A DNA stretch of 64,000 nt, taken from Moraxellaceae bacterium. Its GTDB lineage: Bacteria > Pseudomonadota > Gammaproteobacteria > Pseudomonadales > Moraxellaceae. Below the pieces are notes generated by a model. That model was not told the DNA's origin. It did not search any database and saw nothing but the letters and a program-made list of their open reading frames with translations. Location of the stretch: positions 59,382 to 123,381 of the forward strand of contig SECL01000004.1 in assembly GCA_004173455.1 (NCBI GenBank). The letters run 5' to 3'. Position numbers and translations under genes: made by a program. Positions 46,018 to 57,600 of this stretch are shown piece by piece; positions within the stretch are counted from its first letter, which is position 1; every line of letters starts with the position of its first letter.

Positions 46018-47280
46018 ATGCCTAAAAAAGCCAAGGAACTCTCTGCGCTGAGCGTCTCAAAACTGAAAATCAATGGCCGCTATCCGGTGGGCGGAGTTGA
46101 TGGCTTACAGCTACGGGTGATGGATGGCTCACGTTCATGGATTTTACGGATAGCTGTTGGCACCAGAATTGACAGTAAAGGTCAGCCTGTTGTACATCGT
46201 CGGGATATGGGCTTAGGGGCCTATCCAGAAATCTCATTGGGTGAAGCACGGGAAAAAGCCAGAGAGCTGCGTAAGCAGGTGCGTGATGGCGTCGATCCAG
46301 TTGAGCAAAAAAAGCAGCAACGGCAAGTCTTGCGTATGCAACTTCTTAAAGCCAAGACCTTCCGTGAATGTGCCGAGATTGTGATTGCCAATAAAACCCG
46401 TGAACTCAAGAATGCTAAGCATATTGCCCAGTGGGGATCAACGTTAGAAACCTATGCGTACCCGATTATTGGAGAGCAGTCGATTAGCAGCATTGGTAAG
46501 TCAGAAATACTGCTGGTACTGGAACCGATATGGCATAGCAAAAATGAAACAGCCAGACGGCTACGGGGCAGGTTAGAGACAATCCTAGATTACGCTAAGG
46601 CGATGGACTATCGGCAAGGAGATAATCCGGCAGCTTGGAAAGGGGCGCTTGAACCAATTCTAGGCAAGGTGAAACAGGAAATACAAAGACAACCTTCCTT
46701 ACCCTATACTGAAATTCAAGGCTTTATAGCCGCTTTGCGCAAGCGTGATGGGATATCACCCCGTGCCTTGGAGTTTGCCATTTTGACCGCTGTCCGTTCC
46801 GGTGAGGTATTTGGAGCAACCTGGGATGAGATTGACTGGGATAAAAGAACCTGGATTATTCCTAAAGAGCGCATGAAGGCCGGCCGGGAACATCGGGTAC
46901 CTCTAGCGGATCATGCCTTTCAGCTTTTACAGCACTTACCCCGGATGATAGATAATCCCTATATTTTTCCTGCACCACGCGGTGGAAAGTTATCCGACAT
47001 GGCGTTGACTGCTGTAATTAGACGGTTGCATGCTGCTGAGCTGGAGGCAGGCCGAAAAGGTTTTTTTGATCCTAAACAAAATAGGGTGGTTACGACTCAT
47101 GGCTTTCGCTCAACGTTTCGTGATTGGGCAGCGGATCAAACCAGTTATTCGCGTGAAGTGTGCGAGCATGCATTAGCCCATAAGCTGCCAGATAGTGTAG
47201 AGGCTGCTTATCTGCGTAGCGATTTTCTGGATAAGCGCAGTATGCTGATGAGTGAGTGGGCAGAGTATTGTCAATTGTAA
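46018..47280 (+). CDS. Tyrosine-type integrase, P4 family
   Basis: ATG 46018 gives 420 residues (a TTG at 45988 is less likely). The N-terminal arm-binding domain (LSVSKLKINGRYPVGGVDGL and LRKQVRDGVDPVEQKK) is typical of P4/DUF4102 integrases. It is followed by a core-binding region and a catalytic domain with TAVRSGE (Arg), THGFRSTFRDW (His-x-x-Arg), EHALAH and the nucleophile in EAAYLRSD. All catalytic residues are visible, so it may be active. No tRNA gene or att repeat was found directly beside it. Confidence 0.92.
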   Translation: MPKKAKELSALSVSKLKINGRYPVGGVDGLQLRVMDGSRSWILRIAVGTRIDSKGQPVVHRRDMGLGAYPEISLGEAREKARELRKQVRDGVDPVEQKKQQRQVLRMQLLKAKTFRECAEIVIANKTRELKNAKHIAQWGSTLETYAYPIIGEQSISSIGKSEILLVLEPIWHSKNETARRLRGRLETILDYAKAMDYRQGDNPAAWKGALEPILGKVKQEIQRQPSLPYTEIQGFIAALRKRDGISPRALEFAILTAVRSGEVFGATWDEIDWDKRTWIIPKERMKAGREHRVPLADHAFQLLQHLPRMIDNPYIFPAPRGGKLSDMALTAVIRRLHAAELEAGRKGFFDPKQNRVVTTHGFRSTFRDWAADQTSYSREVCEHALAHKLPDSVEAAYLRSDFLDKRSMLMSEWAEYCQL

Positions 47281-47703
47281 AAATATGGCTTATCACTAAG
47301 AGTTATTTCAAGTAAAAATAAATTATTTGAGTTTTTTTCATCTTTTAAGCGATCCTATTATCAAATGAACATTGAACAGATTATTTATTTTTCCAATTTT
47401 TAAGAGTTAGGTGCCCGTTGTAGATTTTAGAGCCGCTGCAACCTCTAAGTAATTTTAACTACAGAAGCAGTTGTTAGCCTGTCATTTAAGTAATTAATTT
47501 AAAATTATATCATTAAAAATCAAGTTTATAATATAAAAATAGACAGATATGTATAATCCCTCTTCAAAACTAGCAAAAGATCAATTATGCTATTTGTATT
47601 AGAAATATTTCATACTGAAAAAAAGAGTAATTCCTAATGTTTAGGAGCTGAAAATTCAAATATCTACAAATCTTTTTAGATGCTAATGACGAGAGTAATT
47701 TAA
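47281..47703. other. AT-rich intergenic region after the integrase
   Basis: This 423-nt stretch is strongly AT-rich and has no supported gene, tRNA or clear att repeat. It must contain the promoter for the lipoprotein/RTX locus. I saw no convincing Fur, HNS-specific or sigma-factor motif by eye, though the composition would attract H-NS-like silencers. Confidence 0.45.
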
Positions 47704-48612
47704 ATGAATAACTCAGATAAAAGAAAAAATAAATACCTAAAGCAAGCAAGCTATTTATTTTTATCAATAATAATTAGCATAACAGCCTGCACGCCAACTA
47801 CCCCAGAAGAAAGTGATGCTCAATTTAATCAGCGTTTTGGTCCCGAATATAAAATTAACCGAACCCATTTATTAGTCAATTGGCAAGGCGACGCCAAACA
47901 TGGAGTAGAACCTTTAAAGCTGAATATCCCATTAGTGTATTTATCCGGTGCAGCAGGGGAAAATGGAGAAATTAAAGCGATAACATGGGCATTAAAGCCA
48001 ATGAAAAATGGCAAGATAGATACCATCTATCTTAAACTTAGGCGCTCTAATGGCCAGCCTGTTCCTTATGTTTCACCTTACAAAACTGATAACCCAGAAA
48101 TTAAAAAAATGCAAAATGAAATTTATGCAGACGAGTATGTTGTGAAGATATTTAGGGATGCAAAGGGTGATTTTCTTAACCGAGAAAGAGACTGTTGTGG
48201 GGAAGGTGAAGAGTTATTTAGAGGCAAGGACATATCGGGGCTTGAGCAGTATGTAAAAATGACGTGCTATGATGTTCAAGAATTACAAAAAAAAGCTTTA
48301 GACCCTAATTATCAAGAAAGTAGTAAATGGACGCTAAAAGACCTTGCAAATAAGCCTAGCTACGATATTACGCCAGCACATTGCTTAGCAGTACGTGATT
48401 CTATGTTTTGGCGGTCACCTGTTAATACACCGCCTGCCATGGCAGTAAAAATTGACTCTTCACTAGGTTTTGCAGGATATCAAATGAAAATTTTATATAA
48501 AAATCATTTAGTTATAGCTTACCCGCGAGAGGATGCGGAAGAACTTGCTAAAAACTGGAAATTCTACCATCAGCAAATTACCCGACTATTGGATTCAATG
48601 GTTGTGCAGTAA
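47704..48612 (+). CDS. Lipoprotein of unknown function beside the RTX gene
   Basis: The 302-residue protein has a lysine-rich N-terminus, a hydrophobic stretch and a lipobox ending ITAC (Cys near 29), so a lipid-anchored periplasmic or outer-membrane protein is predicted. The mature part contains several Cys (RDCCGEGE, MTCYDV, AHCLAV) that may form disulphides. No family is recognised. It lies 38 nt upstream of the RTX gene on the same strand, so it is likely co-transcribed. It could be an accessory, immunity or surface-retention factor for the RTX protein. These roles are inference. Confidence 0.7.
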   Translation: MNNSDKRKNKYLKQASYLFLSIIISITACTPTTPEESDAQFNQRFGPEYKINRTHLLVNWQGDAKHGVEPLKLNIPLVYLSGAAGENGEIKAITWALKPMKNGKIDTIYLKLRRSNGQPVPYVSPYKTDNPEIKKMQNEIYADEYVVKIFRDAKGDFLNRERDCCGEGEELFRGKDISGLEQYVKMTCYDVQELQKKALDPNYQESSKWTLKDLANKPSYDITPAHCLAVRDSMFWRSPVNTPPAMAVKIDSSLGFAGYQMKILYKNHLVIAYPREDAEELAKNWKFYHQQITRLLDSMVVQ

Positions 48613-48650
48613 AACAATTCATCATTTAAAGTAAATTAAAGAGAAATATC

Positions 48651-51600
48651 ATGACCGATAATCAAAACCCACAACTCGTTACATCTAGTGGTTTATTAAA
48701 ATTAACTCAGGTAGAAATAAATTATCTACAGAGCTTTTTAAATGCCAATGACCGGGGTGGTTATTACTTGGCTTTGTACAATATGACCGGGGTAACCCAA
48801 GTCTTGGTACAAGGGGAAATTTCTACCTTTAGTGGCGCGGCTGGTGGCGCAGCTTATATCGCTAATATTAGAATGTACGATGGTATTGATAAATATAAGC
48901 AGAATCTTGCAGCTTATATTGCGAATCCAGTAAATGGATATCAGGGTAGGGCTGTAACACTAGATACTTTCTCCAATATTATTGCTCAAACAGATTTGAA
49001 GATTATTAGGCAATATGCCATAGATGGTATAAATGAAACAGATCAACCAATAGATTCTACTGGTTATTTAAATGACCGTGCCATGCTGGATAAAGCAGTT
49101 CAGGCTTGGGATGATGTTGGTATTCCTGAGTTATTTCCGGGCAACCTGCTGGACGGTCTGTATGAGGCTGCAGAAAGTGATAAACAAGTTAGATTAGATG
49201 CTTTAAAGCGTTTTGTTGAGGCGATTAAACGTCGGGTACAGGGAGATTCGCCTTTAACTAACGACATGAGGAATGAAATATATAATCAGTTAAGTTCTGA
49301 TGGAACGATGAACGCCATTATGGGAGCCTTTGGTGGACTCTTTATGGGTAAGGAGCTTAGCGATTTTGAAGGTAAAGCTGGTTATAAAATCGTTGAGTTA
49401 CCTGATGCCAAGTTTAAGGTCGCTATTGATCTAAATACGAACATGGTTGCAGGTATTTTTAGATATGAGTTTATACCGGATAATTTAGCCGCAGTTCTAT
49501 CAGGAGTTGCAGGGTATTGGCCTGCAATCACAGCTTTTTTTGAAGGGATGGTAGGGGGATTGCCAGCGGCAATTACTGCGCAATTTGTTGCTGAATTGAT
49601 TGATGAATTTGGGCCAAAATATAAGCAAGATTATCTGATGCAAGCTAGCAGTGAATACTCGCTTATGCCAACAAAATGGACTGATGTTGCTTATCCGCTG
49701 GCAGATGCACCTACCAATCAGCAAGAAACTCTCTGGGGGATGGGGGGAATTATTGCGTCAATACATGACGATACCATTAATGGCAGTTTGGCAGATGACC
49801 GTATTTTTGGTGGTGATGGCAGTGACACGCTAAGCGGCAGTAAAGGTAATGATATTCTGTATGGTCAAGCTGGTGAAGACACGCTCTACGGGGGCGATAA
49901 TGACGATATCCTGCGTGGTGGCGCAGATGATGACTTTTTAGATGGTGGCACTGGTAATGACCAACTGGATGGCGGAGATATTTCTGATAAGGCAAGTGGC
50001 AACGATACCTTAATAGGTGGCTTGGGCGATGATATTTTAGCTGGAAATGATGGTAACGATATCCTGTTTGGTGACTTGCAGTTGGCTACTGATTCTGATG
50101 CGGATGGTAATGACAAGCTCTACGGTGGCAAAGGAGATGACCAGCTATTTGGGGGTGGGGGTAATGATTACCTGCATGGCGGCGAAGATAATGATTTAAT
50201 TACAGGTGGCAAAGGTAACGATCGATTATTGGGTGCTGCAGGAAACGATAGACTATTTGGTGGTGAAGGTAATGACTACCTGCATGGCGGTAGTGGCGAT
50301 GACGAGTTACAAGGTGGCGAAGGCAATGACATTCTGATTGGTGGTTCAGGAGCAATCACTTCATCAAATGGTGGTGATGGTAATGATCTGATCTATGCCG
50401 ATAAAAATAATGCTTATAACGATATTCTGGTAGGCGGCTCAGGCAATGACATCATTTATGGCTTCAATGGCAATAACCTGCTAAGTGGCGGTGCTGGGAG
50501 TGATTTGCTGTATGGCGGCAATGAGATTGATAACCTAGATGGTGGTGCTGGTAATGACTTTATCTATGGTGCTGATGGTGTAGATGTACTGGTAGGTAAT
50601 GAAGGCAATGATTTCTTAATTGGTGGAAATGATGATGATGTCATGGAAGGAGAAATAGGTGCAGATCGGTTACAAGGTGATCAGGGCTTAGACAAGTATT
50701 TATTTCGTCAGGATAATTTTGGCACTGATACTATTGTTGACAATGATGGTGATGGCATTATCTTTTTAGATAATCAAAAATTGACAGTAGGTGAGTATAA
50801 CCAAGCAGGCCGTTACTGGGAGAGCGGTGATGGTCAGTATGAAATTAGAAAGGTTGGCGGTACTGAAGGTCGAACCACATTAATTATTAATAAAAAAGGC
50901 GATAATAAAAATACCATTTTTATTGAAGACTGGAAAAATAATGGTGATTTGAGTTTAAGTTTTGGTGAGGAAATTCCATTCACTTCTGTATTGCCAGACG
51001 GGATAGTATCTGCCAGTTCTGGAAATAATATTATTTTTGGAAAAGTACAGGTTCAGGGCAGTGATGGGAATGATTATATTTCCAGCACAATTAATAATGA
51101 TAAAATTTATGGTGGTGCCGGTAATGATTTGATTACTACCGGTAATGGTGATGATTTTATTGATGGGGGTTCTGAAAATGACTTGATTTTTGGAGGAAAA
51201 GGTAAAGATACCATTTATGGCAGTGCTGGCGATGACATGATTTTAAGCTCAGCAGAAGTAAATTGGTCACGAGATGCACTTGTAGAGATGGCTGGTGCAG
51301 AAGATGATGAAAATACTAATCAAATAATAAAAAACTATCCATTTGTTGATTATTATTTTACTCCAGAATTTGATGAGCAATCCCAAAGCTATACTTATTA
51401 TTTGGTTAATGGAGGGATAACAACCTCAGTTTTATATCCTTCAATTTCCTTTGGTATGAGCGTCAAAGGTATTCCATACCAAATAAGTCATATACTCACT
51501 TTTTTAGATGAAACGGGTATAGGAGTTTCAGGATCGGATACAGTATTTGGTGGAATTGGCAATGACTTTATTCTTGGATCAGGTGATGCTGATTATCTTA

Positions 51601-54600
51601 ATGGTGAAGGAGATAACGATCATCTTTATGGACGGGGCGGAGATGATCAGCTCTACGGTGGTGATGGTAATGATGCCATTTATGGCGGTGATGGCCGTGA
51701 TTTCATCAGTGGTGGTATCGGAGAAGATGAGTTGGTTGGTGGCTATGAGTCTGATGTAATTTATGGAGGTGCTAATGATGATACGATTATTGGTGACCTG
51801 CCAAATCTGTTAGGTACTGATGCTCCACCATTTTCTGCTGATGCAAATCGTTATGGCGATGACCTAATTTATGGCGATGGTGGTAACGATAAAATCTGGG
51901 GTGGTGGCGGTAATGATACCTTACATGGTGGCAATAATAATGATGAGCTTTCTGGTGAAGAAGGTGATGATTACCTGTTTGGTGAGCAGGGTGAAGATCA
52001 TCTATTTGGTGGTATGGGTAATGATTATCTATTTGGTGGTATAGATCTCGATTATTTAGATGGCGGTGCTGGTAACGATTACTTAGAAGGTGGTAATGGT
52101 GGAGATACATTAAAGGGACAAGCTGGCAACGATATTCTGGATGGTGGTGCCGACGCTGACATGATATTTGGTGGGGCAGATGACGATATTTTACGTGGTC
52201 AGGGAGGTGTGGATCGTATTTATGGTGAAGACGGTGATGATATCTTGGAGGGTGGCTATGACACAGATTATTTGTATGGGGGCAAAGGCTCGGATATTTA
52301 CATCTTTAATATTGGTGATGGAGAGGATGTTATCACTGAAGAACAAAATGATATTAAATCCTTAAATTATGATAATTACATCTATTTTAATTTTGAGTCT
52401 TCTCAAATCAGGCAGGTTCATCGGGATCAGTTTGACCTGTTAATTGAATATGGAACCTCAGATCAGATTCGGGTTAAAGATTATTACAAGATAAGAAATA
52501 GCAGTCATAATACTTATCTGGAGGGTTATGAGCAATTTGATACCATTGAGATTTCTGAATTCCGCTTTGAGGATGGTACAGTTTGGAATACTAGTGACAT
52601 TATGCAGATGTCACCGCCACCTGAGACCAATGAATTACCACCTGATCCATTAGAAGGGGTAGCTTATTTTATTGATGCGCTGATCACCCGTGATTCAATA
52701 AATCTTCAAGGTAAAACCACAATTACCTATTCTTTCCCAGTTAATAATGCATCAGGTAATAAGCCCTACTATACTGAGCAGGTTCTAGCCATAAAACAGG
52801 CGCTCGCTCAATTTGCCCAAGTACTGAATATTACTTTTGAGGAATCAACCACAGGCCCAAGTGATCTTAAATTTTATCTGGATGACCTAACCGATGGAGA
52901 TGCAGGTGCCGCAGCTGGCTATGCCAGTGCGCAGACTGGTGAGGTTCATATTAATTCTCTGTTATTTACAACACCTAGCTCCTTCAATATAAATACTGAA
53001 GGATTTGAAGTACTACTGCATGAAATTGGTCATGCGTTAGGTTTAAAACATCCGTTTGAGGCACCAGTATTACCGGAAGACGAAAATAATGAAAATAATA
53101 CCTTAATGTCGTATACGGATAATGGTACACCTGATACGATTCTAGGAATGTTTGATATTGCCGCCTTGCAATATATTCATGGGGTAAATAAAAATGTTCG
53201 GCTAGAAAATAATACCTATACCTTTGCTGATAAATACATTTGGGATGGAGCAGGAATTGATACCTTTGATGCTTCAGGCCAGACTGTTTCAGTGACTATT
53301 GATTTAAACCAGGGTGGCTGGTCGTACGTAGGTGAGAAAAACCAGAGCATTCTGGCAGCAGGCCAAACCTTTATTGGTTATGGCACTCAGATTGAAAGTG
53401 CATTTGGTGGTACAGGAAATGATAGAATAATTGCCAATACTTTCAACAATGTATTGCAGGGAGGATTTGGTCAGGATACCTATGTTTTTGAAGAGAATTT
53501 TGGGCATGACGAAATTATAGAAGTTGATAATAATAATATTTTAGAGATTAAGGAAACTGTCAATTTTGGAAGGGATTATTATGTTGATGGCAAATTTAAA
53601 GTATCAAATGATGAAATACAATTTGATCTCAGTAAATTTGCTTCTGTAAAAATTAATGGAGCTGAATTAACTCAACAACAATTTAAAAATCAATATGAGT
53701 TTCTAAAGATTACCGAAGATACAACATTGAGTCCTGAAAAAATTGGAGCAGTTATCTTTAATGATAGCGGAATAATTATTACTGGTAATAATTTGAACAA
53801 TTTTATCTATGGTGGTAAAGGTGTCGATGCTATCTATGGCGGTAGTGGTGATGACTTACTAAATGGTGGATTAAATAACGATATCCTGAGTGGAGGTACT
53901 GGGTCTGACATTCTTCAAGGTGGAGATGGTGAAGACATTCTGGATGGTGGTTTAGACGAGGATATTCTCCAAGGAGGCAATGGAGTTGATATATATCGTT
54001 TTGATTCTACAAGCGGTATAGATCATATCGTTGATAACGATCAATCCATAATTGTCTTAAATGGTATAAATTCTGATAGTGTTAGTTTAAGCATTGAGAA
54101 TAATGATTTAACTATTGATTATGGTAGTCAAAATAAAATTATTATTAGTAATTATCAAAATACTATAAATAAAATTATTTTTAACAACATAGAGTGGGAT
54201 AGTAATACTGTCATCTTAAATATTAAGCAAGTCGTTAAAGGATCAAGTAGTAATGATATTTTAATGAGTAAAAATAATCCTGAATATATTTATGGGCTGG
54301 ATGGCGATGATGAGATTTATGGTGGTTCAGGAGATAGTATATATGGAGGGGGCGGTAATGATATATTAGAGACTAGCTATAAAAATAATATTAAAGCTTT
54401 TGGTGAGAACGGCAACGATCATTTCAATTCTTATGGAGCTACAAATGCTCAACTCAATGGAGGGGATGGGGATGATTACTTTAAGATTGGTACAGGGGGC
54501 TATCTATACGAAGGTGTATATGCTGAAGGAGGTTTGGGTTATGATATTTACGATATATCCAATGAAAAAAATAAAATAACTAACGGTGTAACAATTTCAG

Positions 54601-57600
54601 ATGAAGATGGTTTAGGTAAAATTTATATGAACTACTCTGTCATTTGGGCTAATATTCAAGGTATGTCAGGCAACCTTGATAACACAAGGCTAGATGCTCA
54701 ATATGATTATAGTTCAGGTACATTATCTTACTATTATTTTGGTGAGCTAAGTTTTCAATTTAATAATATTTATAGTGAAGCTGATATTCAAAGAATTGGT
54801 AATTTAGATATCAGTGTGGATGGTGCTACATATTCAGGTGGTGTGGTTTTTGGGGTAACTGAAGATAAATTACTTCGGCTAATTAAAGGTACTAGCACAG
54901 AGCTTTCTTATACAGATAATGATGACATTATTAATGATATAATGGGGTCTAATCTTTCCAACAGAATTTATGCTAAAGCAGGTAATGATAAAATTACTGT
55001 AGGGAGTCAAAATTATATCATTTATGCAGATGAAGGTGATGACCTGGTTAATGCTGCTGGCGGAATAATATATGGTGGGACAGGTAAGGATACTATTAAT
55101 ATCACGAATAATGGTCACGGTTATGGAGATGAAGGAAATGATGTCTTAACCGGTCATGGTTTCTTTTACGGTGGCGAAGGAAATGACATTTTAATTGCTA
55201 ATAATGAAGGCGCTTACATGGATGGTGGCTTAGGTGCTGACCATTTGGTGGGTGGCCTAGGAGATGACATTTTTGTAATTGATGAATTTGATACCTTTGA
55301 AGAAACTGATCCAGAGGGTGGATATGATATTCTCATTAATTATAGCCAAGATATTGATCTGTCTAATAATAATTTTGAGGCCGTAACTTTGGGTGGTACA
55401 GGAAATTTTAATGTTAAAGGCGATGAATTTGATAATGAACTTATTGGCAATGATGGCGATAATTTACTCGAAGGTCGGCAGGGTAATGACAGTTTAGAAG
55501 GCGGTGCTGGCAACGATATACTTGATGGTGGCATTGGTGCAGATATCTTAATTGGTGGAAGCGGCGATGATTACTATGTGGTTGATCGCTACGATATATT
55601 AAATACGAATGTTGATGGTACAAAAACCTTACTACAAGGTGATCAAGTAATTGAGGATACAAATATTATTTTTGGTCAAATACCTGTAGATGGTAATACG
55701 GGTAATGGTGACACCATTGAACAATGGGATGACCATCGTTTCTATCGTCAAGATGCTAATGGCAACTGGACAGATACAGGTAGCTATTATCATCTGCAAG
55801 ATAATATTGAAAACCTGATTTTAAAAGGCAGTGCGAAGACCGCATTTGGTAATGACCTAGACAATATCATCGTTGGCAATAATCAAAACAACTATAGTGA
55901 TGGCCTGAGTGGTAATGACACCTATGTGTATGCTAAAGGTGGCGGCACGGATACCTTAAGCTTTAATGACGATATTGAAGCAGTTAATACCTTAAAAATT
56001 GAAGGGTATAGCACCAGTGACGTTTCTGCTCAAAAGCAGGGCAACAGTGTTTATTTAAGCTTTAAAAATAGCAACGATCATATTTGGCTGTCCAACCATT
56101 ATGTAGCCGATACGGCAACAACTACCAATAAAGTAGACCAGATTGTGTTTGATTCCGGGGTGATCTGGACTCAGACTGACATTGATGCCTTAGTTAACCG
56201 GGCAGCAACTAATCATGCGCCAACAGTCAACGCAGCAATTCCCGCTATTAATACCAGTCAGGGTAATACATTTAGCTATACCTTTGCTGAAAATGTGATT
56301 ACTGATCCTGATCCTTGGGATTCATTGAACTTTAAAATTACGCTAACGACTAAAGATGCGAATGGTAATTATCAGACTATTCCTTCTTGGCTAACCTTTG
56401 ATTCTGCCACTCGCACATTAAGTGGTACACCACCAACAGGGACTACGGGTAATTTATCCTTCTTTTACTGGGGCACTGACATGTATGGTCGGGGCACTGG
56501 TACTTCCTTTACCTTAAAGGTCAATCCACCGAATCGTGCACCAGTTGTCGCTACTGCGATTGCAGACCAGACAGTCACTGATGGCAAAGCCTTTAGCTAT
56601 GTGATTCCATCTGGTGCCTTTACCGATGCTGACGGTGATGTATTGACCTACAGCGCAACCTTGGAAGATGGTAGTGCCTTACCAGCATGGCTGACCTTTA
56701 ATGCCACCACCCGCACCTTAAGTGGGACTGCGCCGGATAATTCTGCCCCGTTAAATATCAAAATTACCGCCAAGGACACCGTTAACCAGACGGCAAGCGA
56801 TGTGTTTAAGCTCACCTTTGCTGTGCAAAACCTAACGGTAAATGGTACGACGGGTGTCGATACCCTATATGGTGGCTCTGGTAATGACAGCTTAACGGGT
56901 CAGGCAGGCAACGACATTCTCTATGGTCAATCTGGTAATGATAACCTAGATGGTGGTACAGGTAATGACACGATGTATGGTGGTAAGGGTGATGATACCT
57001 ATAGCGTCGATAGTACAACTGATGTAGTCAATGAAAATCTGGGTGAAGGAACTGATTTGGTTAAAAGTTCTGTGACCCATACTTTACGTGACAATGTGGA
57101 AAACCTGACCTTAACTGGCACAACTGCGATTAATGGAACAGGTAATGCACTTAACAACATTATTATTGGTAATAGCGCAGTTAATACTTTAACTGGTGGA
57201 GCCGGTGATGACATCCTTGATGGTGGCGCAGGTAACGATAAAATGTATGGCGGGGCTGGTAACGATAGTTATTTTGTGAATAGTGCGTCTGATACCGTCA
57301 CCGAGAATGCCAATGAAGGTGTAGACACGATCCAGAGTTCAGTCACCCGTACTATCGATGCCAATGTAGAAAACCTCACTTTAACCGGTACAACCGCGAT
57401 TAATGCTACGGGTAACGTCTTAAACAATACTCTGATTGGCAACAGCGCTATTAACACCCTCACCGGTGGTGGTGGCGATGATTATCTGGATGGTGGTGCA
57501 GGCAATGATAAACTGCTGGGTGGTGCAGGTAATGACACCTACATCTATGGCACAGGGGATACTATTACCGAAAATGCCAATGAAGGAATCGATAGCGTAC

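Noticed and set aside
49500..50116. Minus-strand frames across the RTX gene
   Set aside because: They are shadows of the glycine/aspartate repeat codons, giving His/Tyr- or Pro/Ser-rich nonsense proteins.
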